Shown: one piece after another, positions 9,299 to 17,525 of the stretch
Numbering within the stretch: the stretch's first letter is position 1
Layout of the letters: every line of letters starts with the position of its first letter
Assembly (NCBI GenBank): GCA_963925035.1
Contig: CAWUSK010000031.1
Location: 7,947-71,946, forward strand
Direction: 5' to 3'
DNA length: 64,000 nt
DNA from: UBA4466 sp963925035
Lineage (GTDB): Bacteria > Bacteroidota > Bacteroidia > Flavobacteriales_D > Crocinitomicaceae
Notes under the pieces: generated by a model
What the model saw: the letters and a program-made list of their open reading frames with translations, nothing else
Database searches by the model: none
What the model was told of the DNA's origin: nothing
Translations under genes and position numbers: made by a program

Positions 9299-10223
9299 GG
9301 CTTACCTCCTCTTGTTTTGGTTGAACAATATCAATGAATACATCTTGCATTGAAGGCAACATTTCCCATGCCGCTTCCATTTGCACTTCTCCAATAAGTA
9401 CTTTTAATAAATCATCGAAGGAATTTTCACCGCGCATTTTTAAGCTGACTTCAAATCGATCATCGCCTAAAATAGTTTTATCTACAACTTCAAATCCAGT
9501 CCACAAAGCATTCACAAAAGCAATCATACTTCCTCTAAATCGAACAGCGTACAGCCCCTGTTTTCGTTCTGCTTGTAATTCAGAAACTTTTCCTTCTGCA
9601 ACCTTTTTAGATTCATGAATTAGCACTACTCGATCACAAATTTCCTCAACACTTTTCATGTTGTGCGTCGAAAGAATAATCGTTTTTCCAGCTGCTTTCA
9701 TTTCAATTAATTCCTGCTTGATTAGCTCAACATTGATTGGGTCAAATCCGCTAAACGGCTCGTCTAGAATCAACAATTTTGGTTCGTGCAAAACAGTGCA
9801 AATGAATTGTACTTTTTGCGCCATTCCCTTTGATAATTCTTCAATTCTTTTCTTTCGCCAATCGTTTATTGCAAAGCGGTCGAACCAATAATCAATTTTG
9901 AGTTTGACATCACTTTTTGAAAGTCCTCTTAAACGGCCAAGAAATATAGCGTGTGCTTCGACCGTCATATTTTTATACAATCCACGTTCTTCTGGCAAAT
10001 AACCGATCGATTGTAAATCTTTCTCAGCCATTAAGTCTCCATCAAACCGAACAGAACCGCTGTCTTGTTGAATGATTCGATTGATCACACGAATTAAGGT
10101 TGTTTTCCCAGCACCGTTTGGTCCTAACAAGCCGAAAACTTCACCTTTATTAACATGAAACGACACGTCATTGAGGGCTTCGTGTTTATAAAAGGATTTG
10201 GAAATATTTTTTACTTCTAACAT
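9291..10223 (-). CDS. ABC transporter ATP-binding protein (NatA-like)
   Basis: 310 aa ATPase partner of the permease encoded immediately downstream. Walker A GPNGAGKTT (about residues 34-42), signature LSKGMAQKV, Walker B LLILDEPFSGFDP, and a switch His in LSTHNM are all present. The C-terminal extension of about 90 residues is common in exporters of this subfamily. The gene faces away from the SDR gene. The region 10224-10332 holds promoters in both directions; TATCTTCA upstream of this gene is a weak -7 candidate. Confidence 0.92.
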   Translation of the reverse strand: MLEVKNISKSFYKHEALNDVSFHVNKGEVFGLLGPNGAGKTTLIRVINRIIQQDSGSVRFDGDLMAEKDLQSIGYLPEERGLYKNMTVEAHAIFLGRLRGLSKSDVKLKIDYWFDRFAINDWRKKRIEELSKGMAQKVQFICTVLHEPKLLILDEPFSGFDPINVELIKQELIEMKAAGKTIILSTHNMKSVEEICDRVVLIHESKKVAEGKVSELQAERKQGLYAVRFRGSMIAFVNALWTGFEVVDKTILGDDRFEVSLKMRGENSFDDLLKVLIGEVQMEAAWEMLPSMQDVFIDIVQPKQEEVSHA

Positions 10224-10319
10224 AAAATGATATTAATGTGAAGATAGTAAATCCTCCGAAATTGATTTATATAAATAAAAATTAACCTAAAATAAACTGA
10301 ATAAACGATAGATTGGTTG

Positions 10320-10327
10320 TACTTTTG
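10320..10327 (+). promoter_or_regulatory. -7 box five bases from the SDR start codon
   Basis: TACTTTTG matches TAnnTTTG exactly. Only five bases separate its last G from the ATG at 10333. Because transcription starts a few bases after this box, the mRNA should begin at or next to the start codon (leaderless or nearly so). Confidence 0.55.
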
Positions 10328-10332
10328 AAACT

Positions 10333-11100
10333 ATGAAAACAGCATTAATTACAGGCGCATCAAGTGGAATTGGAGTAGAATTTGCAAAGTTACTTGCTCA
10401 AGATAAGTACAACCTTATTCTTACTGCTAGAAGCGAAAATACTTTAAACACAATTGCGGATGAGTTAACGACGCAATATAAAATTGATGTAACGGTTATT
10501 TCGCATGATTTATCGCTTCCTGGAGCAGGAATAGAACTCAGTGAAAAAATAACTGATAAAGGAATTGAAGTTGATGTATTAATCAATAATGCTGGATTTG
10601 GAGACCACGGTCAATTTATCGAATCTTCTATGGGAAAAACGACAGACATGATTAATTTAAATGTCGTTAACCTAACGGAATTATCATTGATTTATGGAAA
10701 GAAGTTTGCCAATAAAAAATCCGGAATGTTACTCAACGTAGCTTCTACTGCAGCTTTTCAACCAATTCCAAAAATGTCCGTTTATGCAGCGACGAAAGCT
10801 TACGTATTACATTTTACAGAAGCCATGCATTTTGAGTTAAAGAATTCAGGTGTTTTTGTGAGTACTTTATGTCCTGGTGCAACTAGAACTGGTTTTATCC
10901 AAGCGGCAAACATGGAGAATTCGCCTCTTTTCGAAAGTAATGCAATGTCACCTAAGACAGTCGCTGAAAAAGGCTATAAAGGATTAAAGAAGAATAAGCC
11001 TGTTATAATTACAGGATTCAAAAATGCATTTTTCGCACACTTTGCAAATGCAACTCCTTTTCGTAAATTAAAAGTTTGGATTGCGAGTAAAATGGTGTAA
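10333..11100 (+). CDS. SDR-family NAD(P)-dependent oxidoreductase
   Basis: 255 aa classical short-chain dehydrogenase/reductase. The cofactor motif TGASSGIG is at residues 7-14, followed by NNAG (LINNAGFGDHG). The catalytic Ser lies in NVASTAAFQP and the YxxxK pair in VYAATKAYV. It belongs to the DltE/YqjQ-like group of SDRs, whose substrates are mostly unknown. It is monocistronic, with its own promoter immediately before the ATG. Downstream, 11101-11170 contains nothing recognisable. Confidence 0.9.
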   Translation: MKTALITGASSGIGVEFAKLLAQDKYNLILTARSENTLNTIADELTTQYKIDVTVISHDLSLPGAGIELSEKITDKGIEVDVLINNAGFGDHGQFIESSMGKTTDMINLNVVNLTELSLIYGKKFANKKSGMLLNVASTAAFQPIPKMSVYAATKAYVLHFTEAMHFELKNSGVFVSTLCPGATRTGFIQAANMENSPLFESNAMSPKTVAEKGYKGLKKNKPVIITGFKNAFFAHFANATPFRKLKVWIASKMV

Positions 11101-11170
11101 ACAGTTCATACTTGGACCTTTCGAAAAGCTCAGGGATCTCCGTTCAGTATTCTAGTTTAAAGTAGTCTGA

Positions 11171-12325
11171 TTAATTTTCTTTAACCCTAATTTTATTGAT
11201 TACTGGATTTGCATACATCGTAAGAAAATACGGGCGTAATTCTGGTGTAAAACTCGAGTATCGTTCAGTAAATTCTTCTCGTTTTGAATCCAATAGTTGC
11301 ATATCAACTTTCAGTTCGTCCAAATTTGGCCCGAGTGAAGGATTTTCTTTCAATAACAATTCGTACGCCAAGTAATTCGACGGATGCAATTTATAGTTTC
11401 CTATGATTTGTCTATCAATTTGATTAGCAATTTTTACGGGATCATCATCTGTGGCAATTAACTTAGTTCCAAAATGCAAATGGATATTTCCTTTGAATCC
11501 TTCTACTCCTTTTCCAATGCTAATCACATCGCTTTTCTCGTCTTTTTCAAATGAACCATTTGTCTCAATTTCATACAATTCTCGAGCGATAAGTTCATCA
11601 CACGGATTGTATTCATAAGAAATAGAAACAGGTATAATGTTCATTCCATTTATTGCTTCTTGTAGGCTAATATTCTCATCACGTTTTCCCATGTGGAACA
11701 TTTTGATGATAGTAGGATCTGTTTTATCTAACCCATTCTTTGCGCGGCCTTCACGTTGTGCTACCCAAACGTTATTTCCTAAATCAATCGAATGGTGAAT
11801 GTATTCAGAAAGCAATTTCGTTCCTAACAGTTTTTCACGTCCTTTTGCAGAACGTTTTACAATAAAACTTTTGTTCAAGCGCATTAACTTCGAAACAAAC
11901 TCTTGTTTAAGTAAATTATCGCCAATTGCTATTTCCGTTGTTCCGTGATTGTCAGAGTGCAGTAAAAAACTAATCAGCGCTGGATCCATTGCAATGTCGC
12001 GGTGATTACTCATGAATAAATAGGGATCTTTATTCGATAATGCGTTCAATCCGTCATGCGTCAATTTGTCAACACTCTTTTTAAGCACTTTGTTTACATA
12101 ACCAGCAACCATGTCTTGAAATTCGTACACAGTGCTGATATCTCCCAAACGTTGTTTCAATCCTTTTTTTACTAAATACTTTGTGAAACCAGGCATAACA
12201 TACATTAATCTTGGATATTGATATTTGGTGATTGCCTTTACAAACTCTTTATCGACAACAAGTTTACCGATTACATCAGCAACTTCTTTATCTCTATAAG
12301 GGCGAATTTCTTCAAAAATATCCAT
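11171..12325 (-). CDS. 1-acylglycerol-3-phosphate acyltransferase-like protein
   Basis: 384 aa from the chosen start. The acyltransferase block I motif NHxxxxD is seen as SNHRDIAMDPAL, and later motifs include FIVKRSAKGREKLLG and a glutamate-containing EGRAKNG block (R-E-G-R), as in PlsC/PlsB-type enzymes. It probably moves an acyl chain in phospholipid or lipid A-related metabolism at the inner membrane. The open frame extends to an ATG at 12361, but a perfect -7 box (TAAATTTG, 12349-12356 complement) lies inside that extension. The start must therefore be the ATG at 12334 or, more likely, 12325 (MDIFEEIRPYRDKEV). Confidence 0.82.
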   Translation of the reverse strand: MDIFEEIRPYRDKEVADVIGKLVVDKEFVKAITKYQYPRLMYVMPGFTKYLVKKGLKQRLGDISTVYEFQDMVAGYVNKVLKKSVDKLTHDGLNALSNKDPYLFMSNHRDIAMDPALISFLLHSDNHGTTEIAIGDNLLKQEFVSKLMRLNKSFIVKRSAKGREKLLGTKLLSEYIHHSIDLGNNVWVAQREGRAKNGLDKTDPTIIKMFHMGKRDENISLQEAINGMNIIPVSISYEYNPCDELIARELYEIETNGSFEKDEKSDVISIGKGVEGFKGNIHLHFGTKLIATDDDPVKIANQIDRQIIGNYKLHPSNYLAYELLLKENPSLGPNLDELKVDMQLLDSKREEFTERYSSFTPELRPYFLTMYANPVINKIRVKEN

Positions 12326-12348
12326 GTTTATCATATTCTTTTGGGAAT

Positions 12349-12356
12349 CAAATTTA
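12349..12356 (-). promoter_or_regulatory. -7 box that fixes the acyltransferase start
   Basis: On the minus strand this reads TAAATTTG, a full match to TAnnTTTG. It lies downstream of the most upstream in-frame ATG (12361) and 14-23 bases upstream of the next two, so it excludes the longest start. Confidence 0.45.
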
Positions 12357-12489
12357 AGCATTTTAAACGAAAGCTAGTGTACTGACTTAACTAGCTTTAA
12401 TAGCTCCATTTAATGGATTCATTTACTGGATTCAATAAAACTTGAATCATGCATACAAGTAAAATTACTTCTAGCAGTCTCACTTTTCT

Positions 12490-13371
12490 TTATAACAACT
12501 TTGACTTTATATTCTTCCACTTATACATTTTTGCAAACAACAGCAAAAGCATAGGTTGCAGGACAATCAATGTCAACCATGACTCCCAACCAAAAACAGG
12601 CCCTGAGCAATCGATAAATAACGCATCCGTATGAAATGCTTGCCAATCGTTTGTTAGAATAACAGAAGCGAAAATATTATTAACGGCATGATAACCCATC
12701 GGTAATTCCATTCCATCGTCCCAAACTGCCAATAAAGCAAGGAAAACGCCAGTTCCTATGTAATACAGAAGTAAAATATTTCCAATCAACGCAACTTCAG
12801 GATTTGCCCAATGAAGGAATCCGAATAGCGTGGCTGTTAATAGAACAGGAATCCAGCCTTTTTTAAAAATCTTACCAAAGGTTTGCAGTAAAAAACCGCG
12901 GAACATCAGTTCTTCTGCAGTAGTTTGAATTGGTATTAAGAAAATGGAAATTAACAGCAATAGAAAAAATGTGATTGGATCGAAATTCCAATCTACAGGC
13001 TGACCAGTTGCAATTCCTATTATCAAAGCAATGGCTAAAACAGCTCCCCAAATTCCAAATGATGTGAAAAATCGCTTCCAATCGAATGAAGCTCGCGCCG
13101 TGAAAATTGTTAGAATTGGACGCTTGAACAAATATTTGACACACATCAGTACTGCGAAAAACACAAACGCGAACGGAATTAACAATAAAGTCAATACAAG
13201 GTTCAAATCTGCGTTTTGAGGGATGTTTGTCAAAGAAAAACCCAACTGCTTTGCAGCAATAATCTCTGCAAACAGCTGTCCCGCAACCAACGAAAAAAAG
13301 ACAATGACAACAGTTAACATATACGTGCTACCATTCCCTTGACCTTTTTCGGCAAGCTTTAAGAAATTCAT
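12490..13371 (-). CDS. CPBP-family intramembrane metalloprotease
   Basis: 293 aa with about eight membrane segments. It carries the diagnostic CPBP (Abi/CAAX protease) motifs: EExxxR in TTAEELMFRGFLLQTFG, FxxxH in FGFLHWANPE, and HxxxN in YHAVNNIFAS. It probably cleaves or binds prenylated or other membrane substrates. Its start is close behind dnaJ in the sense of the map: dnaJ begins upstream at 14498 and ends at 13374, two bases before this gene's ATG region, so it is likely the last gene of a grpE-dnaJ-CPBP transcript. Family function in bacteria is mostly unproven. Confidence 0.88.
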   Translation of the reverse strand: MNFLKLAEKGQGNGSTYMLTVVIVFFSLVAGQLFAEIIAAKQLGFSLTNIPQNADLNLVLTLLLIPFAFVFFAVLMCVKYLFKRPILTIFTARASFDWKRFFTSFGIWGAVLAIALIIGIATGQPVDWNFDPITFFLLLLISIFLIPIQTTAEELMFRGFLLQTFGKIFKKGWIPVLLTATLFGFLHWANPEVALIGNILLLYYIGTGVFLALLAVWDDGMELPMGYHAVNNIFASVILTNDWQAFHTDALFIDCSGPVFGWESWLTLIVLQPMLLLLFAKMYKWKNIKSKLL

Positions 13372-13373
13372 TT

Positions 13374-14498
13374 TTATTGGAACATGTCTTTCATTCGTTG
13401 GAAAAAGCCTTTATCGTTGTGATCTGGGCTTGGAATAAAGTTTTCACTTTCTTTCAATGTTTCCAATATTTCTTTTTCTTCTTTAGATACCTTTTTAGGT
13501 GTCCACACATTGATATGTACAAACAAATCACCTTGTCCATAACCTTGTACAATAGGCAATCCTTTTCCCTTCAAACGTAATACTTTTCCGCTTTGCGTTC
13601 CAGGTTCTATTTTGATTTTTGCTTTCCCACTGACAGTTGGAATTTCTATCGATTGTCCTAGAACAGCATCCACAAAATTCACGTAAGCATCATAATGTAA
13701 ATGTTCTCCATCACGACGTAAATCTTCATTTGGAATTTCTTCTATTACGACAATTAAATCTCCAGGAATTCCATCAAATGGTCCAGCGTTACCTTTCCCT
13801 TGAACACTCAATTGCATTCCTTCTTGAACTCCTGCTGGAATTTCAATTTCAATAACTTCTTCTTTTCGCTCCAATCCTTGCGCATCCGCTCCAGAAGGAC
13901 GTTTATCAATCATTTTTCCAGCTCCTTGACATGCGTTACAAGTAGACTGTGTTTGCATCGCTCCTAAGAACGTTTGTTGAACACGTGTAATGCGACCAGA
14001 ACCGTTACATGTAGAACATGTTTTATAGGTTACACCTTCAGCATTGATTAATTTACTGACTTTAATTTTCTTTTGAACACCTTCCGCAATTTCTTGCAAG
14101 GTCAACTTCATTTTTACACGAAGATTTGTACCACGAACTGTTCTAGCGCGTCCTCCACCTCGACTACCGCCAAAGCTTCCTCCGCCACTAAATCCACCAC
14201 CGAAAATATCTCCAAATTGAGAGAAGATATCGTCCATATTCATTCCGCCACCAAATCCACCTGCACCACCACCCATTCCTGCGTGACCGTATTGATCGTA
14301 ACGTTGTTTCTTTTCCTGATTACTTAATACTTCGTAAGCTTCAGCTGCTTCTTTAAACTTATCTTCAGCAGCAGTATCTCCTTCGTTTTTATCCGGATGG
14401 TATTTCAAAGCTAATTTTCGATACGCCTTTTTTATTTCGGTCGCATCTGCACCTTTTGAAATTCCTAAAACTTCGTAATAATCTCTTTTTTGACTCAT
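13374..14498 (-). CDS. dnaJ: Chaperone DnaJ with a reduced zinc domain
   Basis: 374 aa Hsp40 co-chaperone that stimulates DnaK. J domain with HPD at residues 34-36, Gly/Phe-rich linker (~72-118), then the C-terminal substrate-binding domains. The zinc region has only two CxxCxGxG motifs (C161/C164 and C187/C190). The outer pair (motifs 1 and 4 of E. coli DnaJ) is replaced by KKIKVSKLINAEGV and DKRPSGADAQG, so one zinc site is missing. I recall this form from other Flavobacteria. The frame is open to 14537, but the ATG at 14498 (MSQKRDYYEVLG) is the canonical start. It follows grpE on the same strand. Confidence 0.96.
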   Translation of the reverse strand: MSQKRDYYEVLGISKGADATEIKKAYRKLALKYHPDKNEGDTAAEDKFKEAAEAYEVLSNQEKKQRYDQYGHAGMGGGAGGFGGGMNMDDIFSQFGDIFGGGFSGGGSFGGSRGGGRARTVRGTNLRVKMKLTLQEIAEGVQKKIKVSKLINAEGVTYKTCSTCNGSGRITRVQQTFLGAMQTQSTCNACQGAGKMIDKRPSGADAQGLERKEEVIEIEIPAGVQEGMQLSVQGKGNAGPFDGIPGDLIVVIEEIPNEDLRRDGEHLHYDAYVNFVDAVLGQSIEIPTVSGKAKIKIEPGTQSGKVLRLKGKGLPIVQGYGQGDLFVHINVWTPKKVSKEEKEILETLKESENFIPSPDHNDKGFFQRMKDMFQ

Positions 14499-14583
14499 AT
14501 CTTTTAGACTGCCAGACTTTAAGAGTTTAAGACCCAATTAATATTGAGACTGAAATCTTATTGTCATTCTTTTATTTCTTTGT

Positions 14584-15105
14584 TTACTGTCCTACAACTA
14601 CTTTAGCAAAACGGATCACTTTATCATTCAAATAATACCCTTTCTCAACTGCTTCAATTACCTTACCTCTCAATTTTTTAGATGGAGCTGGAACATTGGC
14701 AATTGCTTCATGGATTTCAACATCGAAGTCTTGACCTTCAGAATTCATTGATTTTAAACCCTTCGATTCTAACGTATTCTTGTGCTTATTATAAATCAAA
14801 TGGAAACCTTCCTTTACTGCATTTATATCATCTGAAGTTTCATTGTTTTTAATTGCTCTTTCGAAATCGTCCATTGTAGGAATCATATCTCGCAAAACTC
14901 CTTCACCAGCCGAATTGATTAAGTCAACTTTTTCTTTATTCGTACGCTTTCTGAAATTGTCAAACTCTGCATGTAAGCGTAAATATTTGTTATTTAACTC
15001 CGCATATAGTTCTTCAGCTGTTGGTTCAGCTTGTTCTTGTCCTGTTTCAGTAGATTCAACGTTTTCTAATTGCTCCTCGTTATTTATTTCGTTTTCTTCA
15101 GACAT
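14584..15105 (-). CDS. grpE: Nucleotide exchange factor GrpE
   Basis: 173 aa. An acidic, Glu-rich N-terminus of about 30 residues is followed by the long coiled coil (LRLHAEFDNFRKRTNKEK) and the C-terminal beta domain (VIEAVEKGYYLNDKVIRFAKVVV). It releases ADP from DnaK. It is followed on the same strand by dnaJ, 85 bases on; dnaK is not in the window. A promoter with a perfect -7 box lies seven bases before the ATG. Confidence 0.96.
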   Translation of the reverse strand: MSEENEINNEEQLENVESTETGQEQAEPTAEELYAELNNKYLRLHAEFDNFRKRTNKEKVDLINSAGEGVLRDMIPTMDDFERAIKNNETSDDINAVKEGFHLIYNKHKNTLESKGLKSMNSEGQDFDVEIHEAIANVPAPSKKLRGKVIEAVEKGYYLNDKVIRFAKVVVGQ

Positions 15106-15112
15106 TTTGCTT

Positions 15113-15140
15113 CAAATTTATTTGATTTCTCTTAGTCAAA
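15113..15140 (-). promoter_or_regulatory. grpE promoter
   Basis: Read on the minus strand: TTTG (15140-15137), 16 bases, then TAAATTTG (15120-15113), seven bases before the grpE ATG at 15105. The -7 box is a perfect consensus match. The short distance implies an almost leaderless message. I see no CIRCE-type inverted repeat around it. Confidence 0.5.
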
Positions 15141-15229
15141 TTTGCTGCCAATCATTTAATTAGGACAGAGTGTCAGAAGTTTTGATTGATTACGTGAAAA
15201 GATGTCAGTTTTAAACTGATTACATGATT

Positions 15230-15256
15230 TTGGAGTACCAAGGTATTTTATCTTTG
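15230..15256 (+). promoter_or_regulatory. Promoter of the four-helix-bundle pseudogene
   Basis: TTG at 15230-15232 inside TTTTGG, a 16-base spacer, then TATCTTTG at 15249-15256, a perfect -7 box. It is 57 bases upstream of the ATG at 15314, so the broken gene may still be transcribed. Confidence 0.4.
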
Positions 15257-15313
15257 ATTATGAGATAATATCCATCAACTTAAATAAGAATACCAAAAAA
15301 ATACACTTGAAAA

Positions 15314-15686
15314 ATGGCTACATATAAATCATTTAATGAACTTCCAATTTGACAAAAAGGCACACCAAATCGCTGTAAAGACTTGCGAAATCTCTAATGA
15401 ATCACAACTGTCGTAATATTATGCTTTAAAAGATCAAATGAGGCGATGTGCCATTTCAATTCCATCAAATATTGCAGAAGGTCACGATAGAGGTTCAAAA
15501 AAACAAAATTGCTATTTTCTTCATGTTGCTAAAGCCTCATCAGCCGAATTGCGATCACAATTGTTTTTAGCAAGAGATTTGAATTATATTGAATCTGAAA
15601 AGTTTGCAGAATTAGAGAAATCCGTTTCTGAAATCGATAATATGATAGGTGGATTTATAAAATATCTAAATTCAATTAATCGGTAA
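15314..15686 (+). pseudogene. Four-helix-bundle protein (23S rRNA IVP family), broken
   Basis: The reading begins ATG at 15314 (MATYKSFNELPI) and the conserved LPIWQKAH motif is interrupted: the Trp codon is TGA (15350-15352). One extra A in the A run at 15354-15358 shifts the frame, after which the sequence continues KAHQIAVKTCEISNESQLS. A second stop, TAA at 15414-15416, replaces the expected Ser before YYALKDQMRRC. From there the rest (RRCAISIPSNIAEGHDRG onward) is intact to the TAA at 15684-15686. The full protein would be about 120 aa, normal for the family. The family includes proteins encoded by 23S rRNA intervening sequences, and its function is unclear. The 82-codon open frame at 15438 is only the C-terminal two thirds. 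Confidence 0.85.
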
Positions 15687-15708
15687 TCCTCTAATTCGAA
15701 ATCCTCCA

Positions 15709-16215
15709 TTAAATTTGTGCGTCTAGTGCAAGATGTAACCCTAATCCTCTCAACTCTTGGCCAAAAGCGACAATTTCTCCGTCTCCATTAATTAAGTAAG
15801 CTGTAGGAATTGATGAAACATTGTATGCCTTTGAAGTAACAGATTCTTTGTCCCAAGCGTGATATTTCCAGATTAATCCGTCTTTTTCAATTGCAGCAAT
15901 CCACGGATCTTCAGAACGATCTAGCGATACAGAAAAGACTTCAAATCCTTTTCCGTTTTTGAATTTCGTTTTATTATACTTATTGTATACTTCAACTACA
16001 TTAGGATTTTCCTTACGACAAGGTCCACACCACGATGCCCAAAAATCAATCAGCACCATTTTGCCTTTGAGTTTTGATAATTTAATTGTTTTACCGTTTG
16101 TTCCTGTCAATTCAATCTCTGGTGCCTTGTCTCCTTTCTTCAAGCCGATTGGCGTTGATGAACAAAACGCAAGACAAATGACTGAAATCCCAATAAAACT
16201 AATTAAATACTTCAT
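15709..16215 (-). CDS. TlpA-like thioredoxin-fold protein
   Basis: 168 aa exported thiol-disulfide oxidoreductase. The N-terminal hydrophobic segment ends in LAFCSS, which may be a signal peptide or an imperfect lipobox. The body is a TlpA/AhpC-type domain with the active site WASWCGPCRKENP and cis-Pro in SSIPTAYLI. It probably reduces or isomerises disulfides in the periplasm. Its ATG shares a base with the murA stop (TAATG), so it is translated with murA. Confidence 0.9.
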   Translation of the reverse strand: MKYLISFIGISVICLAFCSSTPIGLKKGDKAPEIELTGTNGKTIKLSKLKGKMVLIDFWASWCGPCRKENPNVVEVYNKYNKTKFKNGKGFEVFSVSLDRSEDPWIAAIEKDGLIWKYHAWDKESVTSKAYNVSSIPTAYLINGDGEIVAFGQELRGLGLHLALDAQI

Positions 16216-17522
16216 TATCCTATTCTTCTGATGTCAGCTCCCAAATTATTTAAACGAATGTCAATATCTTGATATCCCCTGTCAATTTGTTCGATGTTGT
16301 GAATAACACTTTTTCCTTCTGCTGAAAGCGCTGCGATTAACAATGAAACTCCAGCACGAATATCAGGAGAAGTCATTTGAATTGCTCTTAAATCGTATTT
16401 ACGATCCAATCCTATAACCGTTGCCCTGTGTGGGTCACACAGGATAATTTGTGCTCCCATATCAATCAATTTATCCACAAAGAATAAACGCGATTCAAAC
16501 ATTTTTTGGTGGATTAATACAGAACCTTTTGCTTGTGTTGCAACTACTAAAATAATTGACAATAAATCTGGTGTAAATCCAGGCCATGGTGCATCAGAAA
16601 TCGTCATGATAGAACCGTCTATAAACGTTTCAATTTCATAACTTTCTTGCGCAGGGACAAAAATATCATCACCTCTGCGTTCCAATTTAATTCCCAATCG
16701 TCCAAAAATCGTTGGAATGATTCCTAAATTATCCCAACTTACATCTTTAATGGTAATTTCTGACTTCGTCATCGCTGCCAAACCAATAAACGAACCAATT
16801 TCAATCATATCAGGCAGAATTCTGTGGTAACAACCTCCAAGTTCTTTTACTCCTTGTATCGTCAACATGTTAGATCCAACTCCCGAGATTTTTGCTCCCA
16901 TAGAATTCAACATACGACATAACTGCTGTAAATAAGGCTCACAAGCAGCGTTATAAATCACAGTTTCTCCTTCAGCACGAACAGCTGCCATTAAAATGTT
17001 TGCCGTGCCAGTCACCGAAGCTTCATCCATGTGAATGTATGCTCCTTTTAATTTTTTTCCTTCAACTGCGTAGAAATGTTCACCAGCATCGTAATTAAAT
17101 TTAGCTCCCAATTTCATGAATCCAACGAAATGTGTGTCCAACCTTCTACGTCCAATTTTATCTCCGCCCGGTTTTGGTAGATAACCAACTCCAAATCTTG
17201 CTAAAAGAGGGCCAACAATCATCACTGAACCACGAAGTGATCCTGCTCTATTTTTGAAATCTTCCGTTTGTAAATAATCCAAATCAATTTCTTTCGCTTG
17301 AAAAATGTAGGTTCCTTTCTCTACTTTTTCAATTTTAACGCCCATAACTTGAAGTAAACCAATTAACTTGTTTACGTCAACAATGTCTGGAATATTAGAA
17401 ATTGTCACTTTTTCTGGTGTCAATAATGGAACGCACAATACTTGTAACGCTTCATTCTTTGCACCTTGTGGGATTAACTCACCTTTTAGCGGTTTACCGC
17501 CATAGATTTCAAAAGAAGCCAT
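16215..17522 (-). CDS. murA: UDP-N-acetylglucosamine 1-carboxyvinyltransferase with Asp at the catalytic Cys position
   Basis: 435 aa, the first committed step of peptidoglycan synthesis (enolpyruvyl transfer from PEP to UDP-GlcNAc). The substrate motif GAKNEALQ (KN at residues 22-23) and the loop PGGDKIGRRRLDTH are clear. In E. coli MurA the loop reads PGGC, and Cys115 is the residue alkylated by fosfomycin; here it is Asp121. This exchange is known from Mycobacterium and Chlamydia, where it gives intrinsic fosfomycin resistance. The enzyme should be active. It lies between the DUF4290 gene (3-base gap) and the TlpA-like gene (1-base overlap). Confidence 0.95.
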   Translation of the reverse strand: MASFEIYGGKPLKGELIPQGAKNEALQVLCVPLLTPEKVTISNIPDIVDVNKLIGLLQVMGVKIEKVEKGTYIFQAKEIDLDYLQTEDFKNRAGSLRGSVMIVGPLLARFGVGYLPKPGGDKIGRRRLDTHFVGFMKLGAKFNYDAGEHFYAVEGKKLKGAYIHMDEASVTGTANILMAAVRAEGETVIYNAACEPYLQQLCRMLNSMGAKISGVGSNMLTIQGVKELGGCYHRILPDMIEIGSFIGLAAMTKSEITIKDVSWDNLGIIPTIFGRLGIKLERRGDDIFVPAQESYEIETFIDGSIMTISDAPWPGFTPDLLSIILVVATQAKGSVLIHQKMFESRLFFVDKLIDMGAQIILCDPHRATVIGLDRKYDLRAIQMTSPDIRAGVSLLIAALSAEGKSVIHNIEQIDRGYQDIDIRLNNLGADIRRIG

Positions 17523-17525
17523 GGA

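Noticed and set aside
15350..15416. Stop-codon readthrough or programmed frameshift in the four-helix-bundle gene
   Set aside because: Two separate stops plus a one-base shift would all have to be bypassed. Plain decay is simpler.
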